DNA of 64,000 nt, taken from contig CAXGAH010000001.1 in the NCBI GenBank assembly GCA_964007875.1, positions 62,001 through 126,000 on the forward strand. Direction: 5' to 3'. How positions within the stretch are numbered: position 1 is the first letter of the stretch; each line of letters opens with the position of its first letter. Below the pieces are notes generated by a model. The model did no database searches. It was not told the DNA's origin and saw only the letters and a list, made by a program, of their open reading frames with translations. The position numbers and the translations under genes were made by a program. This stretch comes from UBA1275 sp002323515. Lineage in GTDB: Bacteria; Bacteroidota; Rhodothermia; Balneolales; Balneolaceae. Shown piece by piece: positions 18,659 to 26,490 of the stretch.

Positions 18659-19681
18659 ATGAAAAGAGTACTGCTTATTCAAACTGGAGGTACTATTGCA
18701 ATGCAAGCCCAACTGGATGGTGTTATCCTAGATCCTGATCGTTGGTCAGACCAATTGTACAAGCAAATACCTTCCTTAAGTGAAATTGCAGATATTGATG
18801 TCGAGCCACTTATATTTGAAGATAGTTCTGATTTACATCCACATCATTGGGATTCTTTACTTAAAATTATTGAGGAGAGATATTATCAGTACGATGGATT
18901 TGTCATCTTACACGGGACCGATACGATGGCGTATACGGCCTCAGCTCTTAGTTTTGGAATAGACGGCTTAGACAAACCTGTTATTTTGACAGGTAGTCAG
19001 GTTCCACTAAGCAGAATTAGAAGCGATGCGCAACGTAATTTGATTAATTCAGTGGAAATTGCCACTTCAGATTTGCCAGAAGTAGCCATTTGCTTCAATG
19101 ACCATGTTTATCGAGGCAATCGTGCTACCAAAATGAGTATTGGTGATTTTGATGCTTTCGCTACTCCAAATTACCCAAGTTTAGCAGATATTGGTTTAGA
19201 TATCGATTTTCATAAAAAAAACTGGCTGGTCACGACCCCTGAATTTTCAAATAAAGGACCTAGGTTTCGTTTAGGTTTCAGCGGAAATATACTAGTCTTG
19301 ACGATTCATCCAGGCTTCCAAACCAATCAACTCGAATCAATTGCATTAGAAAATATTCATGCTCTCATAATAAGAGCCTATGGAAGCGGTAATTTCCCGG
19401 TAAAGGGGGAATATTCATGGATTCCTTTTCTACATCGTTGTAAGAATATGGATCTAATTACCGTCATTACATCACAGGCAAATCATGATGCGGTAAATCT
19501 AAAGAATTATCTTGCGGGAAGGACCGCGCTAGATTTCGGGGTACTATCATCGGGTGATATGACCTTAGAGGCAAGTATTACCAAAATGATGTGGCTGATT
19601 TCGGCTCATCAAGATAACGATGAATCGAACCTTGAGATAGTACATAGATTCCAAGAAAATCTTCGTGGAGAACGAAGCTAA
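18659..19681 (+). CDS. ansA: type I (cytoplasmic) L-asparaginase
   Basis: Hydrolyses asparagine to aspartate and ammonia. 340 residues without a signal peptide, so cytoplasmic type I. First catalytic threonine Thr12 lies in QTGGTIA. The second signature HGTDTMAYTASAL (about residue 83) holds the other Thr-Asp pair, and the substrate loop GSQVPLSRIRSDAQRN follows. The C-terminal domain has the typical GAYGSGNFP-like turn (here RAYGSGNFP). It is between bshB1 and an exonuclease gene with short gaps (24 and 25 bases), so the three are likely one transcript, though their functions do not obviously connect. Confidence 0.9.
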   Translation: MKRVLLIQTGGTIAMQAQLDGVILDPDRWSDQLYKQIPSLSEIADIDVEPLIFEDSSDLHPHHWDSLLKIIEERYYQYDGFVILHGTDTMAYTASALSFGIDGLDKPVILTGSQVPLSRIRSDAQRNLINSVEIATSDLPEVAICFNDHVYRGNRATKMSIGDFDAFATPNYPSLADIGLDIDFHKKNWLVTTPEFSNKGPRFRLGFSGNILVLTIHPGFQTNQLESIALENIHALIIRAYGSGNFPVKGEYSWIPFLHRCKNMDLITVITSQANHDAVNLKNYLAGRTALDFGVLSSGDMTLEASITKMMWLISAHQDNDESNLEIVHRFQENLRGERS

Positions 19682-19706
19682 CCATCCAATCAACCCTAGA
19701 GTGTTT

Positions 19707-20471
19707 ATGTATTTTATATTTGATTTAGAAACAGTGCCAGATGTAGCGTTAATTAGATCAATACTGGATCAAGAACCTTTGACAGCTGATGAATGGAGTG
19801 ATGAAGCAACTATACCTACCCAGGAGGACCTAACCGACAAAGATTGTATCGACATAGCTGCGAAAAGAGTGGGACGAGGAGTTTCGGGATTTTTACCCCC
19901 CATGTTTCATAAAATTGTCTCTTGGGTAGGACTTTGGGTAGATGCTAAAGGCCAGCCAAAGCAAAAAGAAGCATGGTCTGGAGAGAATGAGAAAGCAGGG
20001 TTAATTACATTATTTAAAGAATTGTTAACCTATAAAGATTTCAATCTAATCCACCATAATGGTAAAGGCTTTGATCTGCCTGTTATAGAGTACCGAGCAT
20101 TAAAATTCAGTCTGCAGATGCCGTCAAGACTCAGTCACCGAGAAATTAAGTACCGATTTAGTGCAAATAATGTAGATTTAGTAGATGAATTTAGTAATTA
20201 CGGGGCTAGTGCTTGGCCGAAATTGAAATATCTAGGAATGCTAATTGACATACCTTTTAAGCTAGTTTCAGAAGGTAATGTAGTCTATGAACAATACTTA
20301 AGGGGTGAATTTAAAGACATAGAGAATTATTGTTACGAAGATGTGATGGCAACCTATATAATATGGTTACATTTAGAGTATACTCGCTCACACATTAAAA
20401 TAAATGAATTCGAAAATTTAAAGTCGAGAGCACTCAAAAAATTACGCGAAATTCAAAACATCAATAAATGA
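19707..20471 (+). CDS. predicted 3'-5' exonuclease, PolB-like DEDDy family
   Basis: 254 residues from the ATG at 19707. A GTG at 19665 would overlap the asparaginase end and adds a non-conserved tail, and a GTG at 19701 is also possible. Motif I FDLETVPD directly follows the start, motif II is HHNGKGFDLPVIEYRA (about residue 110), and motif III is YCYEDVMATY with the Tyr-x3-Asp of DEDDy exonucleases. The whole matches the stand-alone PolB-like exonuclease domain (DNA_pol_B_exo2). Role in the cell is not established; DNA or RNA trimming is inferred from the family. Confidence 0.85.
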   Translation: MYFIFDLETVPDVALIRSILDQEPLTADEWSDEATIPTQEDLTDKDCIDIAAKRVGRGVSGFLPPMFHKIVSWVGLWVDAKGQPKQKEAWSGENEKAGLITLFKELLTYKDFNLIHHNGKGFDLPVIEYRALKFSLQMPSRLSHREIKYRFSANNVDLVDEFSNYGASAWPKLKYLGMLIDIPFKLVSEGNVVYEQYLRGEFKDIENYCYEDVMATYIIWLHLEYTRSHIKINEFENLKSRALKKLREIQNINK

Positions 20472-20723
20472 GAAAAAAAGAACAAATATGTAACCTTATT
20501 TTTTTGTAATAAATTTTAAATACCTCGGTTTATTAAGAAATAAACACCCCTCAAGAACTAAAAAAGCCCTTCCATTAGTTATTCCTTATATTTTTAATTT
20601 TCCAGAGCCTTACGTCGTGTATTTTTAGGATTCATTCCTTATCATTCATAAATAAAACAGGTTAACTTAGGGTTATCTTTTTTTTAATCCTACGCTTTAA
20701 ACACTAACTCAATCGATATATTT

Positions 20724-22031
20724 ATGAAATACCTACTGAGTACATTTGTAGGCTTGTTCCTATGTACAACATCCGTCTTTGCTCAAGAAGTCGCATCAAT
20801 AGACACAGGTGACACTGCCTGGATGCTTATTGCTACCGCATTAGTCATGCTTATGACCCCCGCTGGTTTAGCTCTTTTTTATGGGGGATTAACACAAAAT
20901 AAACACGTACTCAATACAATTGGAATGTCTTATATGGCTTTTTGCACCGGTACTATTGTATGGGTAATTGCAGGATACTCACTTGCCTTTGGAGCTGGTA
21001 ATGAGTGGATTGGAGATTTCAGCCATTTCCTACTAGCTAACATAGGCGTGAATGATGTGAGTGGAAGTATACCAACCTTACTTTTTGTAGTATTCCAAGG
21101 CACCTTTGCCGCCATTGCCGTTGCTATTGTTAGCGGCTCTGTCATTGAACGAGTTCGTTTTTCTACCTGGGGTATATTCACAATTCTTTGGGTCTTAGCT
21201 GTGTATGCACCAATTGCACATTGGGTTTGGGGAGGAGGTTTTCTCAGTAATTCAGGGGAAATGGATTTTGCAGGGGGAACTGTGATTCACATTAATGCAG
21301 GTATAGCAGGCTTAGTACTCTCATATCTAGTAGGTAAGCGTAAAGCCCACAGTTTAGAGGAGGTGCGTAAACCATCATCTATTAAGTTCATGGTTCTTGG
21401 TTCTGCACTACTCTGGTTTGGTTGGTTTGGATTTAACGGTGGAAGTCAGTTAGCAGCAGACGGAATTGCTGCCAATGCTTTATTGGTCACCAATATTGCC
21501 GCAACAGCTGGGGCATTAATTTGGTTGACTATTGAATGGTTTATTGTAAAAAAACCTACTTTAATTGGGATGGCTTCAGGCGCTATTTCCGGATTGGTAG
21601 GTATAACTCCCGCCTCGGGTTTTGTTGATGCTTCAGGGGCACTTGCTATTGGAATTATATCAGGTTTAGTAGGTTATTGGGGTGTAGTACACCTCAAATC
21701 AATGATGAACCATGATGACACATTAGACGCATTTGGGATTCATGGTTTGGTTGGTATAGCAGGAGCTTTATTGACTGGTATTTTCGCTAATCCTGAAGTT
21801 AATGGCGGCGCTGGTCTACTTTATGGTAATCCAAATCAAATTTTGGTCCAAGCTAAAGCAGTTATTGTAACAATATTGTTTTCTGGTATAGCTACTGCTA
21901 TTGTTTGGAAAATCTCAGAATTAATCACTCGAGGAGGAAGAATTCGAGAAGAACTTGAATTAGAAGGTATGGATATTGGCTATCATGGTGAACATCATAT
22001 GGTAGTCGAAGAAGAAAAAATCATTAATTAA
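20724..22031 (+). CDS. amtB: ammonium transporter AmtB
   Basis: 435 residues with a cleavable signal (ending VFAQ) followed by 11 transmembrane helices. The pore twin histidines are His166 (IAHWVWGGG) and His340 (DAFGIHGLVG), and the ammonium-site segment DFAGGTVIHINAG is intact. Channels ammonium/ammonia into the cytoplasm. No glnK/glnB gene is next to it, which is unusual because amtB and glnK are commonly paired. The 252-base gap upstream (20472-20723) has one 7-bp hairpin (GTTTATT/AATAAAC) but no sigma-54 GG/GC promoter that I can see. A terminator follows directly. Confidence 0.95.
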   Translation: MKYLLSTFVGLFLCTTSVFAQEVASIDTGDTAWMLIATALVMLMTPAGLALFYGGLTQNKHVLNTIGMSYMAFCTGTIVWVIAGYSLAFGAGNEWIGDFSHFLLANIGVNDVSGSIPTLLFVVFQGTFAAIAVAIVSGSVIERVRFSTWGIFTILWVLAVYAPIAHWVWGGGFLSNSGEMDFAGGTVIHINAGIAGLVLSYLVGKRKAHSLEEVRKPSSIKFMVLGSALLWFGWFGFNGGSQLAADGIAANALLVTNIAATAGALIWLTIEWFIVKKPTLIGMASGAISGLVGITPASGFVDASGALAIGIISGLVGYWGVVHLKSMMNHDDTLDAFGIHGLVGIAGALLTGIFANPEVNGGAGLLYGNPNQILVQAKAVIVTILFSGIATAIVWKISELITRGGRIREELELEGMDIGYHGEHHMVVEEEKIIN

Positions 22032-22039
22032 ATTAATTA

Positions 22040-22090
22040 TTATAAAGAGGTACTACATTTTCTATAGGCCTCTTTATAAATTCTTTTTAT
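22040..22090 (+). terminator. intrinsic terminator of amtB
   Basis: Perfect 11-bp inverted repeat TTATAAAGAGG/CCTCTTTATAA (22040-22050 and 22069-22079) with an 18-base loop, starting 9 bases after the amtB stop and followed by ATTCTTTTTAT. It should end the amtB transcript and insulate the metal cassette that starts at 22113, whose promoter must then lie in or just after the terminator (a TATATTTA at 22093-22100 is one mismatch from TAnnTTTG). Confidence 0.75.
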
Positions 22091-22112
22091 CTTATATTTA
22101 GATATTAAAGTA

Positions 22113-22409
22113 ATGAAAAAAGATTTCTTCACATATGTTGTTTTAGCCATAACTGTTTCTTCAGTAATTGGAACGACTCTGCATTATCATCACTCTTCTG
22201 TAACTTCTGAGTCACTCTCTATCAATCAGGTAACAGAAACTGAGTTCTGTTGTCCTCTTGCTCATAATCAGGAGAGCATTACTCTAAATCACTTCTCTGA
22301 GGACTACTTAACCCAACCTCTAGCTTTCTTGTCTATTTTTATTGAAAAGCTATACTTAGACAGTAATATAAACTGTCAAATATGCGATAGAGCGCCTCCT
22401 TCTCTATAG
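22113..22409 (+). CDS. small exported Cys/His-rich protein of a metal-uptake cassette
   Basis: 98 residues. N-terminal signal or anchor helix (about 6-24), then His-rich LHYHHSS, a vicinal Cys pair (EFCCPLAH), and a C-terminal CxxC followed by RAPPSL (INCQICDRAPPSL). The arrangement of His and Cys pairs outside the membrane suggests metal binding. I do not recognise a named family, but similar small proteins with a terminal CxxCxRxPP-type tail are found beside metal-linked TonB receptors and DUF2946-like genes. It precedes a His-rich lipoprotein and a ZnuD-like receptor in the same orientation. Role in zinc or copper handling is inferred from context. Confidence 0.6.
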   Translation: MKKDFFTYVVLAITVSSVIGTTLHYHHSSVTSESLSINQVTETEFCCPLAHNQESITLNHFSEDYLTQPLAFLSIFIEKLYLDSNINCQICDRAPPSL

Positions 22410-22431
22410 TTTAAAATCTTAAGCTGATTAT

Positions 22432-22511
22432 TTATTCACAGAATCTATGTGAATAACGAAGATTATACTTTCTATTAATCCATTTTGATTTATTAATGGT
22501 ATTAGTAGAAA
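22432..22511. repeat. two inverted repeats between the metal-cassette genes
   Basis: The 139-base gap before the lipoprotein gene holds a perfect 9-bp stem TTATTCACA/TGTGAATAA (22432-22440 and 22448-22456, loop 7) and a longer stem of about 16 bp with one bulged base and one GU pair (22469-22484 with 22495-22511, core CCATT/AATGG, outer TTTCTA/TAGAAA). Neither is followed by a T-run, so they are more likely operators, mRNA stabilisers or processing sites than intrinsic terminators. Confidence 0.5.
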
Positions 22512-22548
22512 TAGTTCCTAACTAAACCAAAAACACTCATAACATATT

Positions 22549-23001
22549 ATGAAAAACAATAACTATACTTATTTAAAGTTTTCAACTTTAATCTTAACAA
22601 TTGCATTACTTGCATGTTCAAATCCAGCGGATTCCGATCATGATCATGATGAACACCTTGAGCCAATCGGATTTGTTTTAAAAATGAATGGTACAGACCA
22701 TGTAAAACAAGAAAATGGTGCTGTTACAGGTTCATTTACCCTAACAAATGGTAATGAATCAGATCATGTAAATATCTATTACATAGCTGAAGATGGTGAT
22801 GAATTCCAACCTCATACAGATGAAGGTTATTCTCTAGCAGCTGAATTTGCCAATTCAGATATGATGGAGTTTGAATCTGAGGGTGATTGGGGATTTCATT
22901 TGCACCCAAAAGCGGTAGGTACAACTACTATGACACTTAAGTTAATGCATGGTGGTCATTCAGATTTCACATCTCAAAACATTACGATCACAGTAAATTA
23001 A
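22549..23001 (+). CDS. His-rich lipoprotein of a metal-uptake cassette
   Basis: 150 residues. Lipobox around Cys23 (IALLACSN). The mature N-terminus carries DHDHDEH, a typical zinc-gathering His/Asp run. The rest is a small beta domain with further His (HPHTDE-like QPHTDE, FHLHPK, LMHGGHSD). A tethered metal buffer or donor for the neighbouring TonB receptor is the natural reading. No named domain is recognised with confidence. It sits 139 bases after the small Cys/His protein and 47 bases before the receptor gene. Confidence 0.7.
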   Translation: MKNNNYTYLKFSTLILTIALLACSNPADSDHDHDEHLEPIGFVLKMNGTDHVKQENGAVTGSFTLTNGNESDHVNIYYIAEDGDEFQPHTDEGYSLAAEFANSDMMEFESEGDWGFHLHPKAVGTTTMTLKLMHGGHSDFTSQNITITVN

Positions 23002-23048
23002 GTTTAAATAAACATCAATACACCTTAGACCTATAATCACAATATATA

Positions 23049-25421
23049 ATGATGGCCTCAATAAATAAACATGTGTCAATTACTAAGAGACGCATAAAAT
23101 CTAACACAATAAAATGTGATAAATGCGGGACAAAAGAAAAGTGTGTTAGTCTAAAGTGTATTTTGATGTTTATATTTTCTTCATTTCTAAATCCACAATA
23201 TTCATTTTCATACGTAACAGATTCCCCTTTAAAAGAAATAAGTAACATATACAAAGTTAGAGGTAAAATAATAGATAGTGAAACGTTAAAACCCATCCCC
23301 TTTGTAGCTTTACATATTGACAAAATTAATCGTTATACAATAACCGATGCTAATGGTGAATTTATATTTAATAATCTACCAAAAGGTGAGTATGAAATTG
23401 ATATCAGTAGATTGGGATATAAAGAGAGAAGTATTAATATAGTTCTGAAAGAAAAACCTAATCTGATTCTAACAATAAAATTATCCTTAATTATCTTTTC
23501 AACAGACTCTTTAGTCGTTTCAGCTGATAATTATAATTCTACAACTCATTTAACAGGTAAAAGTTATAAGTTATACGGTGATGAAATTAGAAGGAATTTT
23601 GGAATCACTCTCAGCGAAACTATTTCAAGAATTCCAGGTGTTGAAATGCGTTCAAATGGAGTCTCCACAACAAGACCAGTAATTAGAGGCCTCGACGGCT
23701 ACAGGGTTCAATTACGGTTAGATGGAAATATTATGCAAGATGTTTCTGCAACTTACTCTGATCATGCTGTAACAATGAATTCAGATAATGCCATTGAAAT
23801 TGATATCGTTAAAGGACCAGAAGCTTTACAATATGGCAGTAATATGGTGGGCGGTATAGTTAATGTGATCAAAAATATAATACCCAACTCAATGCCCAAC
23901 AAATTAAATGGAGTAATCTCAATGTCGGGTGATTTAGCAGCTCCAGGTGGGGGTTTAGGCATTCAAACTAATATCCCCATTGAATCTCAGTCATTGTCTG
24001 TTGGTTTAGATTTAAACGGAAGATATCATTTGGATCAAATTACCCCTATTGGAACTATAAAAAATACGTATAATCAAAATACTGACAACACTATTGGGCT
24101 AACTAAATTCACTAAATGGGGATATATAGGTGGCTCTTTTAACTCTTATCTTTCTAATTATGGTGTCGCACCAAATGACAAAGGGCATCTAGATGGTGTT
24201 GATATTGAATTGGAAAAATATAGTTTCAACGTTAGATCAGAGATTTATCCAAAAGTTGATAAAATTTCGAGATTCAAAATCGACTATAATTATGCTAACT
24301 ACTTTCATTTAGAATTAGAAAGTCAAGTTCCAAGAATAATTGGGATGGAATTTGGACAAACAAATCATTCTTTTAATTTTACAGGTAGTAATAATGCTTT
24401 AGGTTTTTTTGACGAAGGAATTTTTGGATTAGACTATACCTATACTGATTACTTGGTTAATGGTGCAGGTACACCACACTCGGAGTCATATGATATAGGG
24501 GCCTTTTTGGTACAAGAGATTGATTTTAATAAATTTAATTTAAAGATAGGATCGAGATTCGATTACGCAAATAGGAATCCAAAAGTTCGTAAAATAAGTG
24601 ACTTAATTGGTAAACTGGAATCAAAAAATTATTACGCTTTAAGTGGCTCAATTAGTAGCACCATAATGTTATCAAAACAACAATCTGTCAGTTTTTCGTC
24701 TGCCAGAACATTTAGACCACCTAGTTTGGATGAACTTTTTTCTGAAGGCCCTCATCTCGCTTCTTACTCTTTTGATATTGGAAATACAAGCTTAAAGGCA
24801 GAAAGAGCATGGACTTCAGAAATCAATTACGAATTCATGAGTTCTAGAATTATGGTTTTTGCTTCGCTATTTAGAAATTATTTTGACAGCTACAACTTTT
24901 TTATGAATACAAATCAAACCTCAAATCGTTACCCTGATTTGTATTATTACCAAGTTAAAGGTGTGGAAGCTGAGATGATGGGATTTGAAGGTGAATTATA
25001 TTTTAGCATAACAAATAAACAATCTATTAAGTCCTCATTTAGCTTTATTAAATCTGACTTTAGAGAAGATGAGAATTCCAGTTTTAAGCCAATTCCATTT
25101 ACGCCGCCCCTTAAAATATCCACCGAATATATTTTCAACTTCACAAATGGTAATACTGGGGTCATCTACACATTTAGTGACAAGCAAGATAGAGTTGGGG
25201 AATTTGAAACAACTACCGAAAGTTACAACAAACTTGATTTTTATTTACAATACAACATCATGAATAAAAATAATTTATTAAAAGCTTCATCCTTCAGTAC
25301 ACTTTCATTAAGCGTTCAGAATATTTTCGACACCAAGTACTATAATCATCTATCCAGAATTAAAGATCTTATGCCTGAAATGGGTAGAAGATTTATGATT
25401 TCTTACAAAATATATTATTAG
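23049..25421 (+). CDS. TonB-dependent receptor, ZnuD-like (probable zinc uptake)
   Basis: 790 residues. After the leader comes a CarboxypepD_reg-like beta-sandwich (about 72-145: VRGKIIDSETLKPIPFVALHI), then the plug with LSETISRIPGVEMRSNG, RPVIRGLDGYRVQLRLDG and SDHAVTMNSDNAIEIDIVKGPEALQYGSNMVGGIVNV. The SxDHAVxx segment is characteristic of ZnuD-type zinc receptors. The C-terminal half is a 22-strand-type barrel. The N-terminus is odd: 39 residues with a KCDKC...CVSLKC pattern precede the hydrophobic signal core at Met40 (ATG 23166). Either start is possible; the longer supplies the basic residues a signal needs. The stop overlaps the ogt GTG by one base. Confidence 0.85.
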   Translation: MMASINKHVSITKRRIKSNTIKCDKCGTKEKCVSLKCILMFIFSSFLNPQYSFSYVTDSPLKEISNIYKVRGKIIDSETLKPIPFVALHIDKINRYTITDANGEFIFNNLPKGEYEIDISRLGYKERSINIVLKEKPNLILTIKLSLIIFSTDSLVVSADNYNSTTHLTGKSYKLYGDEIRRNFGITLSETISRIPGVEMRSNGVSTTRPVIRGLDGYRVQLRLDGNIMQDVSATYSDHAVTMNSDNAIEIDIVKGPEALQYGSNMVGGIVNVIKNIIPNSMPNKLNGVISMSGDLAAPGGGLGIQTNIPIESQSLSVGLDLNGRYHLDQITPIGTIKNTYNQNTDNTIGLTKFTKWGYIGGSFNSYLSNYGVAPNDKGHLDGVDIELEKYSFNVRSEIYPKVDKISRFKIDYNYANYFHLELESQVPRIIGMEFGQTNHSFNFTGSNNALGFFDEGIFGLDYTYTDYLVNGAGTPHSESYDIGAFLVQEIDFNKFNLKIGSRFDYANRNPKVRKISDLIGKLESKNYYALSGSISSTIMLSKQQSVSFSSARTFRPPSLDELFSEGPHLASYSFDIGNTSLKAERAWTSEINYEFMSSRIMVFASLFRNYFDSYNFFMNTNQTSNRYPDLYYYQVKGVEAEMMGFEGELYFSITNKQSIKSSFSFIKSDFREDENSSFKPIPFTPPLKISTEYIFNFTNGNTGVIYTFSDKQDRVGEFETTTESYNKLDFYLQYNIMNKNNLLKASSFSTLSLSVQNIFDTKYYNHLSRIKDLMPEMGRRFMISYKIYY

Positions 25422-25879
25422 TGATTTACCAATCATACCTAGAAACTCCAATTGGTTTTATGAGGTTACTGTCAAACGGACAACAATTATATAATTTAAG
25501 TTTCCAAGAGACAGATGGGCCAGAGGATCCTGATCAGATCACGGAATGGACCAAAACACAATTAAAAGAATATTATCATGGTACTAGGACTTCGTTCAAT
25601 ATTCCATTACTGCTAGATGGTTCTGAATTTGAATCTAATGTATGGAGTGCGTTACAAGAAATTCCTTATAGCACAACTACCTCCTATAAGTTAATTGCAC
25701 AGCAGATTGACCATCCGAAAGCAATGCAGGCAGTTGGTAGCGCTAACGCAAGAAATCCTATAGCCGTTATCGTACCATGCCACCGGGTCATTGGGCATGA
25801 TGGAGATTTGAAAGGATATGCAGGTGGTATAGAACGAAAAAAGTGGTTATTAATGCATGAAAATTCGTTACTAACCTAA
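25421..25879 (+). CDS. ogt: methylated-DNA--protein-cysteine methyltransferase
   Basis: 152 residues. Suicide repair enzyme that takes the alkyl group from O6-alkylguanine. Active-site Cys120 lies in IVPCHRVIG, the helix-turn-helix is in EFESNVWSALQEIPYSTTTSYKLIA, and the NARNPIAVIVPCHR block is complete. GTG start, overlapping the receptor stop TAG by one base, so it is translationally coupled to the receptor even though repair and metal uptake are unrelated functions. Length matches single-domain Ogt. Confidence 0.93.
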   Translation: MIYQSYLETPIGFMRLLSNGQQLYNLSFQETDGPEDPDQITEWTKTQLKEYYHGTRTSFNIPLLLDGSEFESNVWSALQEIPYSTTTSYKLIAQQIDHPKAMQAVGSANARNPIAVIVPCHRVIGHDGDLKGYAGGIERKKWLLMHENSLLT

Positions 25880-25965
25880 CTATTTTAAGCCATTTCACGC
25901 GATTATTAGTTAATTTCAGATAAACAATACTATACTACTCAAGAAATTTAAAACTAAGCAAAGAT

Positions 25966-26481
25966 ATGCGTAAATGGCATTCTAGAAGGGATACTAGAAA
26001 AATTCACCGTTGGGGAGCTTTTTTGGTATCCTTACCATTTTTGATTGTTATTGTAACAGGCTTATTACTGCAAGTAAAAAAAGAAGTTGAATGGATACAG
26101 CCAAGCACTGAAGAGGTGACTATTGATAGTCTTTCACTTAGCTTTAATGAAATATTACAAATTAGTAAGGGTGTAGAAGAGGCTGAAATAACTGATTGGT
26201 CCCACATAAACCGTCTAGATGTACGCCCAGTTAACGGAGTGGTTAAAGTCCGATCAACAAATCAATGGGAAATCCAAATTGACTTAGAAAGAGGCACAGT
26301 ATTAAAAACAGCCTATAGAAGATCGGACATTATTGAACAGCTTCATGATGGTTCTTGGTTTCATAATGCTGCTAAATTATGGTTATTCTTTCCTGTAGGA
26401 ATCATTGTCTTAATCCTTTGGCTTAGTGGAATGTACTTATTTTTTATTCCCATCTTAGCCAAAAGATCTCATAAAAGCTGA
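25966..26481 (+). CDS. PepSY-associated transmembrane protein
   Basis: 171 residues. N-terminal RKIHRW motif followed by a transmembrane helix (about 15-35), a periplasmic PepSY-like domain (about 50-125: EILQISKGVEEAEITDWSHINRLDVRP) and a second helix (about 142-165). The RKxHRWxxxxxxxxxxxxxxTG start is the PepSY_TM signature. Relatives are linked to siderophore/metal reduction or electron transfer, and this one lies just after the metal cassette and ogt, which fits but does not prove a metal role. It is convergent with the M14 peptidase gene, with only 9 bases between stops. Confidence 0.8.
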   Translation: MRKWHSRRDTRKIHRWGAFLVSLPFLIVIVTGLLLQVKKEVEWIQPSTEEVTIDSLSLSFNEILQISKGVEEAEITDWSHINRLDVRPVNGVVKVRSTNQWEIQIDLERGTVLKTAYRRSDIIEQLHDGSWFHNAAKLWLFFPVGIIVLILWLSGMYLFFIPILAKRSHKS

Positions 26482-26490
26482 GTAGTTTGT

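Noticed and set aside
20472..20723. Sigma-54 promoter or riboswitch before amtB
   Set aside because: No GG-N10-GC pattern and no conserved aptamer core; only an AT-rich gap with a 7-bp hairpin.
23015..23323. Minus-strand open frame of about 100 codons across the start of the ZnuD-like receptor gene
   Set aside because: Antisense to the receptor leader and CarboxypepD-like domain; composition is that of an antisense reading, with no family features.
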